DNA of 47,134 nucleotides from an uncultured Monoglobus sp. (GTDB lineage Bacteria; Bacillota; Clostridia; Monoglobales; Monoglobaceae), in the NCBI GenBank assembly GCA_947630505.1, contig CANRHV010000016.1, positions 1-47,134 on the forward strand, given 5' to 3'. Shown in pieces: positions 1-7,002 of the stretch. A program made the translations under genes and the position numbers. Each line of letters starts with the position of its first letter. Position 1 is the first letter of the stretch. The notes below the pieces were generated by a model. The model had not been told where the DNA came from and searched no databases. It was given only the letters and a program-made list of their open reading frames with translations.

Positions 1-80
1 TCATTTCAAATATCATCTTTATTTCATCCCTTCATCTTAATGAATGGTCGTTAGCGGTTATTATTCGATAATATTATGAT

Positions 81-305
81 GAAATCCAAACGAGCTTGTC
101 AAGGTTTACTCAGCAGAGCAAATCAGCACAGGATTTTGCGGATTTGATTGAGCAATATTCACCGATAACCGAGCTTGACACGGTTCTGCTCAATACCTTG
201 ATTGAGAAAATCGTCATTCATGAGCATACCGATGAGGATGGTAACAAGATTATGCCGATTGAGATTTATTATCGTTTTATCGGCAAGGTTGGGAATACAC
301 AGTAA
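81..305 (+). pseudogene. C-terminal fragment of a large serine recombinase
   Basis: About 75 residues ending in LIEKIVIHEH ... MPIEIYYRFIGKVG match the pattern at the C-terminal end of large serine recombinases of the Tn4451/TnpX type (DUF4368-like tail): a short helical segment, then a conserved 'LI-KIVVHE' strand and a closing 'I-I-Y-F-G' motif. The catalytic serine resolvase domain and zinc-ribbon/coiled-coil parts that should precede it are absent. The bases before position 81 carry no recognisable recombinase sequence, so this is a remnant rather than a gene running off the window edge. Such recombinases move integrative elements; this piece cannot be active. It is followed within ~60 bp by a transposase fragment. 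The family call is inference from motif pattern. Confidence 0.6.
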
Positions 306-366
306 GATTTTAAGGGCGGTTTATCACAGCCGCCCATTTACAGAAGTTTACCACCGCAATAAACAT

Positions 367-642
367 ATGACTTGGGAAGACAATTGGGATATATTATCAA
401 CATTTTTTGCATATCCTGTGGAGATTCGCAAGATAATATATACAACAAATATTATCGAGGGCTTAAACCGACAGTTCAGGAAAGTAACAAAGACCAAGTC
501 GGTGTTTCCGACGGATGATTCACTGAGGAAAATGCTGTATCTTGCATCACGGAATATCACAAAGAAATGGACACAGAGGTACAAGAATTGGGACATAGTG
601 ATCCGGCAGCTTGAGATCATGCATGAGGAAAAAACAGCGTAA
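367..642 (+). pseudogene. C-terminal fragment of an IS256-family (mutator-type) transposase
   Basis: About 90 residues from TWEDNWDILSTFFAYP through IIYTTNIIEGLNRQFRKV to KKWTQRYKNWDIVIRQL are characteristic of the C-terminal part of IS256-family DDE transposases, including the 'TTN-IE-LNR-RK' block that carries the final catalytic Glu. The upstream two thirds of a normal ~400-residue transposase, with both catalytic Asp residues, are missing. The reading frame is open upstream to position 202, but residues before ~367 are not transposase-like and overlap the recombinase remnant in another frame. The junction near 306-367 therefore marks a rearrangement or nested insertion. Inactive debris. 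Confidence 0.75.
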
Positions 643-926
643 GCGGGGCTCTGCCCCGAACCCCGAAGTTTAGCGCATTGGTTTTCCCTGAAACGGGAAA
701 ACGAGCGGCAAGCCGCCCGTTTCAGTGCAAAATCCGCAAGACCGCTCCGGTTGCTCTTCAGCAGAGCCGTACCCTGCCTTACGGCAAAAGCCAATATATG
801 ATTATTGGCACATTAACCTAAGTTTAAACCCATGATTTTCGCCATGTCGATGTCTGTCGTTTACTACCTACACATCTTTTTCCACAGAGCCCTCAAAGTT
901 AACTTTACTACAAACAGATTATGTAT
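643..926. other. Gene-free stretch with a nested inverted repeat
   Basis: No convincing gene. A perfect 10-bp inverted repeat (CTGAAACGGG at 688-697 with CCCGTTTCAG at 716-725) encloses a second short hairpin (GCGGC 705-709, GCCGC 712-716). Base composition is more GC-rich than the operon to its right, suggesting that this piece belongs to the mobile-element debris on its left. An open frame on the opposite strand over 348-794 overlaps the transposase remnant and is not believed. Confidence 0.4.
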
Positions 927-1292
927 TTATCCGCAAATCACCGCATTATTTGCTAAATATTTCGCTTGTGATGATGATAACTGTTTTTTCTCATAAGATC
1001 TAATAATTTCACAGTGATAAATATCATCACTTGTTGGACAATAATCAACTATTGCGTTTTTATCGTAACATAATCCTGCTGTTACATAAACAACCGTACC
1101 CGTAAAGTTTTCTTTCATAAGTTTTACTGAGGCGTCAAATGACCTTTCAGCTTGTCTGTCAACAGATAGTCCTTTTGAATCTTTAAAGGCAGCGCTTGAA
1201 ATAATTCCTCGTTCTTTATCTTTCCAATACACGTTATTTGGCCTAATAGAACGAAACAGTTTTTCATTTTTATCAATATAATTGTCCATCAA
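927..1292 (-). CDS. Uncharacterised 121-residue protein, third gene of a small accessory operon
   Basis: No signal peptide or membrane segment is visible. The protein contains a 'LFRSIRPNNV ... ISSAAFKDSKGLSVDR' pattern. I recognise this only as resembling a widespread uncharacterised family of small proteins with an R-x-x-x-P ... SSAAF ... LSVDR core. Its function is unknown to me. Its start overlaps the stop of the upstream gene by 4 bp (ATGA), so the two are translationally coupled and probably co-inherited. AT-rich codon use contrasts with the chromosome to the right. It could be part of a toxin-antitoxin-like or defence-type unit, but nothing catalytic is visible. The gene call is firm because of the coupling; the role is open. 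Confidence 0.75.
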   Translation of the reverse strand: MMDNYIDKNEKLFRSIRPNNVYWKDKERGIISSAAFKDSKGLSVDRQAERSFDASVKLMKENFTGTVVYVTAGLCYDKNAIVDYCPTSDDIYHCEIIRSYEKKQLSSSQAKYLANNAVICG

Positions 1293-1753
1293 AACTCTCC
1301 TATAATATCATTAATTTCATTAATATCAAAACGAATTTCTTTCTCTAACTCTTGTCCATTATTTATTCTAAATATATGCACGATATTATTATCGAACAAT
1401 TCAATCTCTAAGTAATTTCCATCATCATCTTCATATTCAAGCTGAATACTTTCGCAGGCAGTTGGGAATAAATCCGGCTGTGTTTTTAAATTATTTAATA
1501 AATCCTTCACTTGAAAGATTAACTGTTGAGAAATTGGCTTTGCACCATAACCATTCCAGTTATTTTCATATTGTGAAATTTTATTTAATTTTTCAATATT
1601 CTCATTTAACTTTGCTTTATTAGAATTTTCCTGCACAAAATTAGGATACAATATATCGGTATGTTGATCAATATAACATACATCATATGAACATATGCAT
1701 GGAGAAACAGGATACATCATAATAAAACTAGAAAGAACAATTTCTGATAACAT
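1289..1753 (-). CDS. Uncharacterised 154-residue protein with a NWNGYGA motif
   Basis: The notable segment is 'ENNWNGYGAKPIS' near residues 63-75, followed by a helix and 'LFPTACESIQLEYEDDDGNYLEIEL'-type strands near residues 96-118, then an acidic C-terminus. This order (NWNGYGA-P, then P-T--GSIQLEY---G-YLE-E) recurs in small uncharacterised bacterial proteins found in accessory regions; I know no function for it. There is no membrane segment. It begins 6 bp after the stop of the upstream gene and overlaps the downstream one by 4 bp, so it is the middle gene of a three-gene operon. Confidence 0.78.
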   Translation of the reverse strand: MLSEIVLSSFIMMYPVSPCICSYDVCYIDQHTDILYPNFVQENSNKAKLNENIEKLNKISQYENNWNGYGAKPISQQLIFQVKDLLNNLKTQPDLFPTACESIQLEYEDDDGNYLEIELFDNNIVHIFRINNGQELEKEIRFDINEINDIIGEF

Positions 1754-1759
1754 CTAGGA

Positions 1760-2161
1760 TCACCCCTTCTTTTCGACATTAATATAATAGCTTCCTAACA
1801 AATCGTTGTTGAAATAGATATTTGTTGTTAATTTTTGTTGACTTTCAATCGGTACATTTCTAAAATCAACGCCAATACTCACGCCATACACGGCATCATC
1901 TTTCATATTAGGAATTTGACGTTCTTTCAACTCAATATTATCAGTCGCTAATACTTTTTTATTACCCGAAAGCAGTTCATATTTAACAATATTATTTGTC
2001 TTACAATCGATTTCAGTTATAATAAAATTACACGAAAACGTATATAGCGTTGGGAAATTATCAACAACAATTTTTTGCATTGTATTTTTCAAATTGATAT
2101 TTTTAGTTTCCCTATTATATGTTACTGCATCTCCGTATTCAAAAAATAAAACTTTTGGCAT
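1760..2161 (-). CDS. Uncharacterised 133-residue protein, possibly DUF6941-like, first gene of the operon
   Basis: The protein starts MPKVLFFEYGDAV and is rich in predicted beta strands (YTFSCNFIITEID, YGVSIGVDFRNV, TTNIYFNNDLLGSYYINV). The overall pattern resembles small beta-sandwich proteins such as the DUF6941 group: an N-terminal 'K-LF-EYGD' strand, a 'FP-LYTFS' segment and a closing 'D-L-GSYYI-V'. That match is tentative. An excellent ribosome binding site (AAAGGAGG, 7 nt before ATG) fixes the start, and a near-consensus promoter lies ~105 bp upstream. It is the first gene of a three-gene AT-rich operon next to mobile-element debris. Role unknown. Confidence 0.75.
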   Translation of the reverse strand: MPKVLFFEYGDAVTYNRETKNINLKNTMQKIVVDNFPTLYTFSCNFIITEIDCKTNNIVKYELLSGNKKVLATDNIELKERQIPNMKDDAVYGVSIGVDFRNVPIESQQKLTTNIYFNNDLLGSYYINVEKKG

Positions 2162-2216
2162 ATATATACCTCCTTTTATTATATTTATCCTCCTAATTTG
2201 TTTTATACAATTAATG

Positions 2217-2252
2217 TTACAAATATTTAACGTTAATATAACATTTTTGTAA
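2217..2252. promoter_or_regulatory. Operator-like palindrome just downstream of the promoter
   Basis: A 36-bp imperfect palindrome: TTACAAA at 2217-2223 pairs with TTTGTAA at 2246-2252, around a perfect core TTAACGTTAA (2227-2236). It begins about 14 bp after the -10 box of the accessory operon, where a repressor would block transcription. Auto- or cross-regulation by an operon product is inference; none of the three proteins has an obvious DNA-binding motif. Confidence 0.45.
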
Positions 2253-2265
2253 ATTATCTATTAAC

Positions 2266-2294
2266 ATTATATGATATTTCTTTGCATTTTGCAA
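2266..2294 (-). promoter_or_regulatory. Promoter of the three-gene accessory operon
   Basis: On the minus strand, TTGCAA (2289-2294) and a perfect TATAAT (2266-2271) are separated by exactly 17 bp. The position fits transcription leftwards into the gene starting at 2161. Confidence 0.7.
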
Positions 2295-2348
2295 TACTTA
2301 ATTCCAATTTTTAATAAAAACTTAATATATGCATTGATTAATCTCATA

Positions 2349-2819
2349 CTATCAACAGATATAATTTAATTCCTACATATCTACAGATGAGATTCGTATT
2401 TTTCCATCGACAGATAGGTTCGTCGACGACGGCGACGACGGTGGATTCGGAATTTGAGAATATATATCCTATCTGTAGATACAATCTGATTTCTATTCAT
2501 CTGTATATATAACCTGATATCTACCCATCTGTAGATACAACCTGATCTCTACCTATCTATAGATATAGCTTGTTTCCTATCAATCTGTAGATATAACTTA
2601 TTTTCTATCTATCTGTAGATACAACTTATTTTCTGCCTATCTATAGATATAGCTTATTTTCTGCCTATCTATAGATATAGCTTATTTTCTGCCTATCTAT
2701 AGATATAGCTTATTTTCTGCCTATCTGTAGATATAAATTATTTCATATCAATCTATGGATATAGCTTAATATATATCTATAAATAAGATATATATTAAGC
2801 TACGCCCATCTACAGATAG
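2349..2819. repeat. 28-bp-periodic repeat array (about 15 units, orientation switches)
   Basis: The core ATCT(G/A)TAGAT recurs at 2471, 2499, 2527, 2555, 2583, 2611, 2639, 2667, 2695, 2723 and 2751, exactly 28 bp apart each time. The rest of the unit is also conserved (next bases AYARCYTRTTTYCT). Units at 2639, 2667 and 2695 are identical. Three cores in the opposite orientation (ATCNACAGAT at 2351, 2379, 2406) precede a GC-rich spacer (2416-2467, containing CGACGACGGCGACGACGG), and another reversed core lies at 2808. The core is itself near-palindromic. The array fills the gap between an accessory operon and tRNA-Ala. It is not a CRISPR, because the whole unit is conserved. It could be an iteron- or centromere-like protein-binding array; function unknown. 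Confidence 0.85.
2762..2802. repeat. Perfect 17-bp inverted repeat at the right end of the array
   Basis: Arms at 2762-2778 and 2786-2802 are perfectly complementary (TAGCTTAATATATATCT in the left arm), with a 7-nt loop. The left arm merges with the last forward unit of the 28-bp array. No T-run follows on either strand, so it is not an ordinary terminator. It may be a cruciform-forming terminus of the array. Confidence 0.75.
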
Positions 2820-2963
2820 TATTCATATTGTTTGACTTGACGCCGAAATTGACGGCGGAATAGATCATAATAGATCATAATAGATATAAATAAATGCAAA
2901 TAAATAATAAAAAAAATAGTGATCAGAAGATAACAGCAATTTGCTAATTTCTAATCACTATGA

Positions 2964-3039
2964 TGGTGGAGATAGGGGGATTCGAACCCCCGACCTCTTA
3001 CATGCGAAGCAAGCGCTCTCCCAACTGAGCTATACCCCC
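2964..3039 (-). tRNA. tRNA-Ala (anticodon CGC)
   Basis: A 76-nt cloverleaf on the minus strand with encoded CCA. The acceptor stem GGGGGTA/TATCTCC carries the G3-U70 wobble pair that is the alanine identity element. The anticodon stem CTTGC/GTAAG encloses loop TTCGCAT, giving anticodon CGC for GCG codons. The T-arm reads GGGGGTTCGAATCCCCC. Its 3' end faces the AT-rich island to the left, the usual orientation of an integrase attachment site. Confidence 0.95.
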
Positions 3040-3055
3040 ATGTCTAATATAATGT

Positions 3056-3120
3056 CCCACAAAACGCACTTCGTTGGCGTTTTGCGGGAGCCCTGTTCGC
3101 GCACTTCGTGCGCTCTCGGC
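3056..3120. repeat. Two adjacent hairpins between the tRNA genes
   Basis: A hairpin from CCCACAAAACGC with GCGTTTTGCGGG (one mismatch) spans 3056-3088. It is followed by GAGCC ... GCGCAC TTC GTGCGC ... GGCTC, a nested stem ending near 3120. Neither carries a T-tail on the plus strand. They lie in the presumed transcript running from the tRNA-Trp promoter through tRNA-Trp to tRNA-Ala, and may be a small dispersed intergenic repeat or a processing structure. Confidence 0.5.
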
Positions 3121-3189
3121 TCATAAAAATCAGCGAGGAGAATAACGGATGTTTCCTATTCGCTATTCTCTAATCGCTAATCTCTACTT

Positions 3190-3265
3190 TGGCAGGGGTA
3201 GTAAGACTTGAACTCACGGCACGCGGTTTTGGAGACCGCTGCTCTACCAACTGAGCTATACCCCT
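3190..3265 (-). tRNA. tRNA-Trp (anticodon CCA)
   Basis: A 76-nt cloverleaf on the minus strand with encoded 3' CCA. Acceptor AGGGGTA/TACCCCT, D-arm AGCTCAGTTGGTAGAGC, anticodon stem GCGGT/ACCGC with loop CTCCAAA giving anticodon CCA, and T-arm GTGAGTTCAAGTCTTAC. It is preceded by a strong promoter and probably co-transcribed with tRNA-Ala. Confidence 0.95.
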
Positions 3266-3280
3266 AAATCCAACTATGAT

Positions 3281-3309
3281 ATTCTATCACATTATTTTCG
3301 CCGTGTCAA
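3281..3309 (-). promoter_or_regulatory. Promoter of tRNA-Trp
   Basis: On the minus strand, TTGACA (3304-3309) and TAGAAT (3281-3286) are 17 bp apart, ending about 15 bp before the mature tRNA-Trp 5' end. Confidence 0.75.
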
Positions 3310-3326
3310 GATATTTTTTTATTTTT

Positions 3327-3890
3327 TTACAGCAAGCCGTTTTTGCGCAGGATCGGCTTCACTCGTTTGGTAAACAGCGCCGCGATAACGCAGCTGAGAA
3401 TATCTCCCGGCAGGGTCAGCAAAAAGCAATAGAGCATTACTGTGCCGATCGCTATCGGCGAGTTTATCACCAGATTGCACAGGATATAATAATACGGCAC
3501 GCCGATCAGGTACACGCAGCCGATGCCCGCCAGCGCCGCGGCGAGCAGCCGCGCAAACGACGGTTCCTCTCTCTTTTCGGCGATATATCCCGCGACATAC
3601 GCGCCGAGGCAGAATCCGATTATGTAGCCGAAGGTCGGCTTGAACACATAATATATCCCGCCGCCCTGCGTGAATATCGGTATGCCTATCAGCCCCAGCG
3701 CCAGATACACCGCCGCGCTGAGCGCTCCGTATTTTTTGCCGAGCATCAGTCCCGCCAGAACCACAAACAGCGTTTGCAGAGTGAACGGGCACACCGGCAC
3801 CGGAATTTTTATAAAAGCCCCGACCGCGATAAGCGCGGTGAATATCGCGCACGCCGCCATCTTTTTTATCGTAAGTCCCGAATTACGCAC
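3327..3890 (-). CDS. bioY: BioY, substrate-binding (S) component of a biotin ECF transporter
   Basis: A 187-residue, highly hydrophobic protein with about six membrane segments. The N-terminus (ALIAVGAFIKIPVPVCPFTLQT) is the signature of BioY proteins, and 'FKPTFGYIIGFCLGAYVAG' and 'GVPYYY' are further family blocks. BioY captures biotin at the cytoplasmic membrane and works with the shared EcfA/EcfA'/EcfT energising module, whose genes are not in this window, so this is a stand-alone group II ECF component. GTG start with GGAGGAG six bases upstream. It is monocistronic, with its own consensus promoter. I see no clear BirA operator palindrome. Length is normal for the family. Confidence 0.92.
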   Translation of the reverse strand: MRNSGLTIKKMAACAIFTALIAVGAFIKIPVPVCPFTLQTLFVVLAGLMLGKKYGALSAAVYLALGLIGIPIFTQGGGIYYVFKPTFGYIIGFCLGAYVAGYIAEKREEPSFARLLAAALAGIGCVYLIGVPYYYILCNLVINSPIAIGTVMLYCFLLTLPGDILSCVIAALFTKRVKPILRKNGLL

Positions 3891-3934
3891 TTTGATCTCC
3901 TCCTTGATGCTTTGTCTTTCAGCGCATATTCGGG

Positions 3935-3963
3935 ATTATAACACATTCGGCTCATATTGTCAA
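3935..3963 (-). promoter_or_regulatory. Promoter of bioY
   Basis: On the minus strand, a perfect TTGACA (3958-3963) and a perfect TATAAT (3935-3940) with 17-bp spacing. The helicase gene stops at 3966, so the -35 box directly abuts its stop codon. Confidence 0.8.
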
Positions 3964-3965
3964 CC

Positions 3966-5927
3966 TTAAATATTATTTTGGTTTACATTATTTTTGTCTA
4001 TCAGTCTGTAATTTATCTCGTCGGTCAGGTATTCTTTAATATAGTGAATATAATCGAGGTCGGGCACAAAGCCCATACCGCGGCAGAACGAGTAATACAC
4101 GTCCACGCACTTGAACGAGTCCTCAAGACCCATCAGCGAGTCGGTGTCGATCTTCGGCAGGGATAGGACGGTCTTTCCCGACAAGTATTCGCGCGCGTAT
4201 TTCGCCCACTGGCTGTAGGCTTTTTCGACCGACTCGTCAAAATATATTCCTGTCAGCTTGTAGGCGGTCATATTGTCACACTCGAGCTTGTTTCGCCGAC
4301 AGATGATCTTGAGACCGCGCAGCAGATCGATCCTGCGCTTTATGTCCACCTTTTCATAAAGGAACTCGGGCATCTCGGCGCCGCTCCACTGTTCCAGTAT
4401 TTCGATCAGGTCGCCGTCCAGTTCCACAAAGGCCGGGTCAAAATCAAGATACGCTTTGCCGAGCCGCGCGCCGACCGCATCGAGAGACTTTTTGACGTGA
4501 TCGGGATTCTCGGCCGAGAAAACATAGCCCGTGTCGTACATGCCTATCCTGCCCGCGCGGCCCGCGATCTGCCTGATTTCATAAGGGCGCAGCATACGGT
4601 AGTGCTTGCCGTCATATTTTTTGAGCGTGGTGAACAGCACACGCCTTATCGGGAGGTTGAGCCCCATGCCGATGGCGTCGGTCGCGACTATTACCTTGGT
4701 CTCACGGTCCAAAAACATCTGCATCTGCTTTACTCTGGCGTGGTACGGCAGGGCGCCGTAGATAACGCTGCAGCTTATTCCGCGTTTTCTCAGGATATCG
4801 GCCAGCGTCAGAACCGCCTTCCGCGAGAACGCGATCAGCGCGTCGCCGTACTCGAGCTTGCTTATGTCGATGCCCGAAAGCGGCTCGCGTTGTCTGTACT
4901 CGCCTCCGCGCGGGCTGTCGTCATACACCAGCGGAGCGCGGCGCTTGTAGTTTATGACCTTGTACTCGTCGCCGCAATCCTCGATCAGGCGGATCAGTAT
5001 ACCGAGCCCCTCGGGCGCTGTGCAAAGGTGTATTTCGTCGGCGCACATTCCCAATATGGCGCGGGTCCAAGCGCAGCCGCGCAAACGGTCGCCGATCATC
5101 TGGCACTCGTCGATCACGCACACCTCGTACTCGGTGTGAAGGTCGGCCAGTTCGACGGTCGAGGCCATGTGAGTGGCGTAGGGATTGATATCCTCCTCCT
5201 CGCCGGTCCTCATGCTGCAAAGCACGTAGTCCTTCATCAGCGTTTCCTGTATCTCAAGCGCAAGCAGTCTGAGCGGGCCCAGATACACGCCGTTTTTCGC
5301 GGCCTTGAGGCGTTTCAGCGCGTTGAAGGTCTTGCCGGTGTTTGTGCCGCCGCAATGGATAACGAACCTGCGCCGCATGAGCCGCGCCGCGGGATAGAGC
5401 TGCTTGGGATTGGTGAGCAGCGCCTTCTCGATCTTGACCCTGATATGCTCGATAACGTACCTCTCCCTATAGATCTCGGTCAGCGTCTTTGTTTTCAGGT
5501 CGTCAACGAAACGCTCGTCCGCCGCCAGGACCTCAAGGTCTATGCGGGCTCTGTTTTCGTGCTTTCTGAAATACTGGTTATATTGAAGGACCTCGGCCTT
5601 TGATATTTTATATATGATGTCGTCATACGGTACCGTTTTGAATATATTTCTGATCTTCTTGTTCTGCGACTGAGGGTAGTTCGAAAAATAAATATGCCGA
5701 AACTCGGCGAGCTTTTCTTTAAGCTGTTTGAGCGCGCTTTGGCTCGTCGTGCGGCGGCGGAACTTTCGGTAAAGCTCCATCAGCTCGTCCCGACGGTTTG
5801 ATATCCTTATCTTCTTACGCTTGCGATAGGGACGCAGAGGATTTTCCTCGGTCACGGTATGCTCCTCCGAGTACGCGGCGTAAAGATAATTTTTTAAAAA
5901 GCTTCTTCCGTTGTTTGAGTCCTGCAA
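3966..5927 (-). CDS. SUV3-like superfamily 2 RNA helicase
   Basis: A 653-residue protein. Walker A motif GGTNTGKT is at about 193-200 and the DExH-type motif II reads DECQ (D273, E274). Motif III is HLCTAPE, motif V is ATDAIGMGLNLP and motif VI is QIAGRAGR near 450. The GGTN-GKT loop and 'GPLRLLALE' block are the hallmarks of the SUV3/SUPV3L1 family, mainly known as the mitochondrial degradosome helicase and present in some bacteria. The N-terminal ~170 residues are basic and unlike other families. Inferred role: RNA unwinding in turnover. The longest frame begins at a TTG at 5963, but a TTG at 5927 has GGGAG about nine bases upstream and is preferred. No exonuclease partner gene is adjacent. 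Confidence 0.85.
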   Translation of the reverse strand: MQDSNNGRSFLKNYLYAAYSEEHTVTEENPLRPYRKRKKIRISNRRDELMELYRKFRRRTTSQSALKQLKEKLAEFRHIYFSNYPQSQNKKIRNIFKTVPYDDIIYKISKAEVLQYNQYFRKHENRARIDLEVLAADERFVDDLKTKTLTEIYRERYVIEHIRVKIEKALLTNPKQLYPAARLMRRRFVIHCGGTNTGKTFNALKRLKAAKNGVYLGPLRLLALEIQETLMKDYVLCSMRTGEEEDINPYATHMASTVELADLHTEYEVCVIDECQMIGDRLRGCAWTRAILGMCADEIHLCTAPEGLGILIRLIEDCGDEYKVINYKRRAPLVYDDSPRGGEYRQREPLSGIDISKLEYGDALIAFSRKAVLTLADILRKRGISCSVIYGALPYHARVKQMQMFLDRETKVIVATDAIGMGLNLPIRRVLFTTLKKYDGKHYRMLRPYEIRQIAGRAGRIGMYDTGYVFSAENPDHVKKSLDAVGARLGKAYLDFDPAFVELDGDLIEILEQWSGAEMPEFLYEKVDIKRRIDLLRGLKIICRRNKLECDNMTAYKLTGIYFDESVEKAYSQWAKYAREYLSGKTVLSLPKIDTDSLMGLEDSFKCVDVYYSFCRGMGFVPDLDYIHYIKEYLTDEINYRLIDKNNVNQNNI

Positions 5928-6055
5928 TTTATTTTCTCCCTTTGCCAAACTTGCGCCGCGCAAAAAACGCGGCTATATTTATTTTAGCACATTCCGCGCG
6001 CGTTGTAAACCGAAATTTAAAAGGCGCGGCATTTCCGCCGCGCCGATATTCCGGC

Positions 6056-6892
6056 TTATTTCAGATCCTTCATGTCAACGTTGTCCATATCATCGAAGGT
6101 CTGGTTCTCGCCGACCATGCCCCAGATGAAGGTATAGTTACGGGTGCCGACTCCCGAGTGGATCGACCAGCTGGGAGAAATAACGGCCTCCTCATTTCTC
6201 ATAACCAGATGGCGCGTCTCCTGCGGCTCGCCCATCATGTGGAACACCACGTCGTCCTCGCCCAGCTCGAAGTAGAGATAAACCTCCATTCTTCTCTCGT
6301 GGGTGTGGCAGGGCATCGTGTTCCAGTTGCTGCCCACGTCGAGCGATGTCATGCCCATTACCAGCTGGCAGCTTTGGCATACGTCGGGGTGTATGTACTG
6401 ATTGATAACTCTCTTGTTGCACTCCTCAATGCTGCCCAGGGGGCGCTTGTTTGCCATTTCCATCGTGATCTTGAGCGTGGGATAGGTGTGGTGCGCGGGG
6501 GCCGAGTTCAGATAAAAGTGAGCCGGCTTTGACGCATCCTTGCTCTTGAACGATACCTCTTTGATACCCATTCCGGCATACAGGCCGTCCTTGTAGTCAA
6601 GGTCGTACTCCTCGCCGTCCAAAATAACCGTGCCGGGGCCGCCAATGTTGATAACGCCCAGCTCGCGGCGCTCCAGGAAGTAGTCAACTCCCAGCTCGTG
6701 GCCCGCCTCGAGAGACAGGGTCTCGTTCACGGGGCAGACACCGCCGACGATTATTCTGTCAACGTGACTGTACACCAGACGAACCTTGTCGGGCGTGAAC
6801 AGATCCTGAATGAGATAGTCATGTCTCATGCGGTCGGTCGTGTAATGCTTGGCGTCATCGGGATGCCAGGGATTTCTGATTTCAATATCCAT
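6056..6892 (-). CDS. kduI: KduI, 5-keto-4-deoxyuronate isomerase
   Basis: A 278-residue protein, exactly the usual family length, with characteristic blocks: an N-terminal RYATH-like region ([15 protein letters not shown]), [10 protein letters not shown], and the zinc site [14 protein letters not shown] followed by a later His in [11 protein letters not shown]. It isomerises 5-keto-4-deoxyuronate (4-deoxy-L-threo-5-hexosulose uronate) to 3-deoxy-D-glycero-2,5-hexodiulosonate in the cytoplasm during use of pectin- or glycosaminoglycan-derived unsaturated uronates. The next enzyme, KduD, and the KDG kinase/aldolase are not adjacent, so the gene is an orphan here with its own promoter. Start chosen at the ATG preceded by AAGGAGGAG. 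Confidence 0.95.
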   Translation of the reverse strand: MDIEIRNPWHPDDAKHYTTDRMRHDYLIQDLFTPDKVRLVYSHVDRIIVGGVCPVNETLSLEAGHELGVDYFLERRELGVINIGGPGTVILDGEEYDLDYKDGLYAGMGIKEVSFKSKDASKPAHFYLNSAPAHHTYPTLKITMEMANKRPLGSIEECNKRVINQYIHPDVCQSCQLVMGMTSLDVGSNWNTMPCHTHERRMEVYLYFELGEDDVVFHMMGEPQETRHLVMRNEEAVISPSWSIHSGVGTRNYTFIWGMVGENQTFDDMDNVDMKDLK

Positions 6893-6930
6893 AATATATC
6901 TCCTCCTTAAAAAATTTTTACGCTGATATG

Positions 6931-6959
6931 ATTTTACCATATATCGGTATCTTTTGCAA
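6931..6959 (-). promoter_or_regulatory. Promoter of kduI
   Basis: On the minus strand, TTGCAA (6954-6959) and TAAAAT (6931-6936) separated by 17 bp, with a 38-bp gap to the start codon that includes the strong ribosome binding site. Confidence 0.6.
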
Positions 6960-7002
6960 GCGGTAAATTAAATATTTCGAAAGACGGCGGGCAAAATCTT
7001 TG

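Larger units (their letters stand above)
2162..2963. other. 800-bp gene-free AT-rich region: promoter, palindrome and repeat array
   Basis: No believable coding frame. From left to right it holds the accessory-operon leader and promoter, the operator-like palindrome, the 28-bp array with its terminal hairpin, a short CGCCG/CGGCG hairpin (2841-2857), and two to three direct copies of AATAGATCAT (about 2858-2884) before the tRNA-Ala 3' end. Confidence 0.7.

Noticed and set aside
348..794. 148-codon minus-strand frame over the transposase remnant
   Set aside because: It is antisense to the clearly recognisable IS256 tail and has no family features.
2349..2819. CRISPR array
   Set aside because: The period is 28 bp in total, and the whole unit is conserved. 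There are no unique spacers, and no cas genes occur in the window.
2941..3126. Open frame encoding a GDRGIRTPDLLHAKQALSQL-type peptide
   Set aside because: It is the antisense translation of tRNA-Ala and its flank, a well-known spurious annotation.
3319..3852. Alternative frames overlapping bioY
   Set aside because: Arg/Ala-rich translations with no family match; BioY blocks are unambiguous in the chosen frame.
4497..5603. Long (368-codon) open frame antisense to the SUV3-like helicase
   Set aside because: It mirrors the codon structure of the helicase gene, has no ribosome binding site and no recognisable domain; the helicase motifs on the other strand are decisive.
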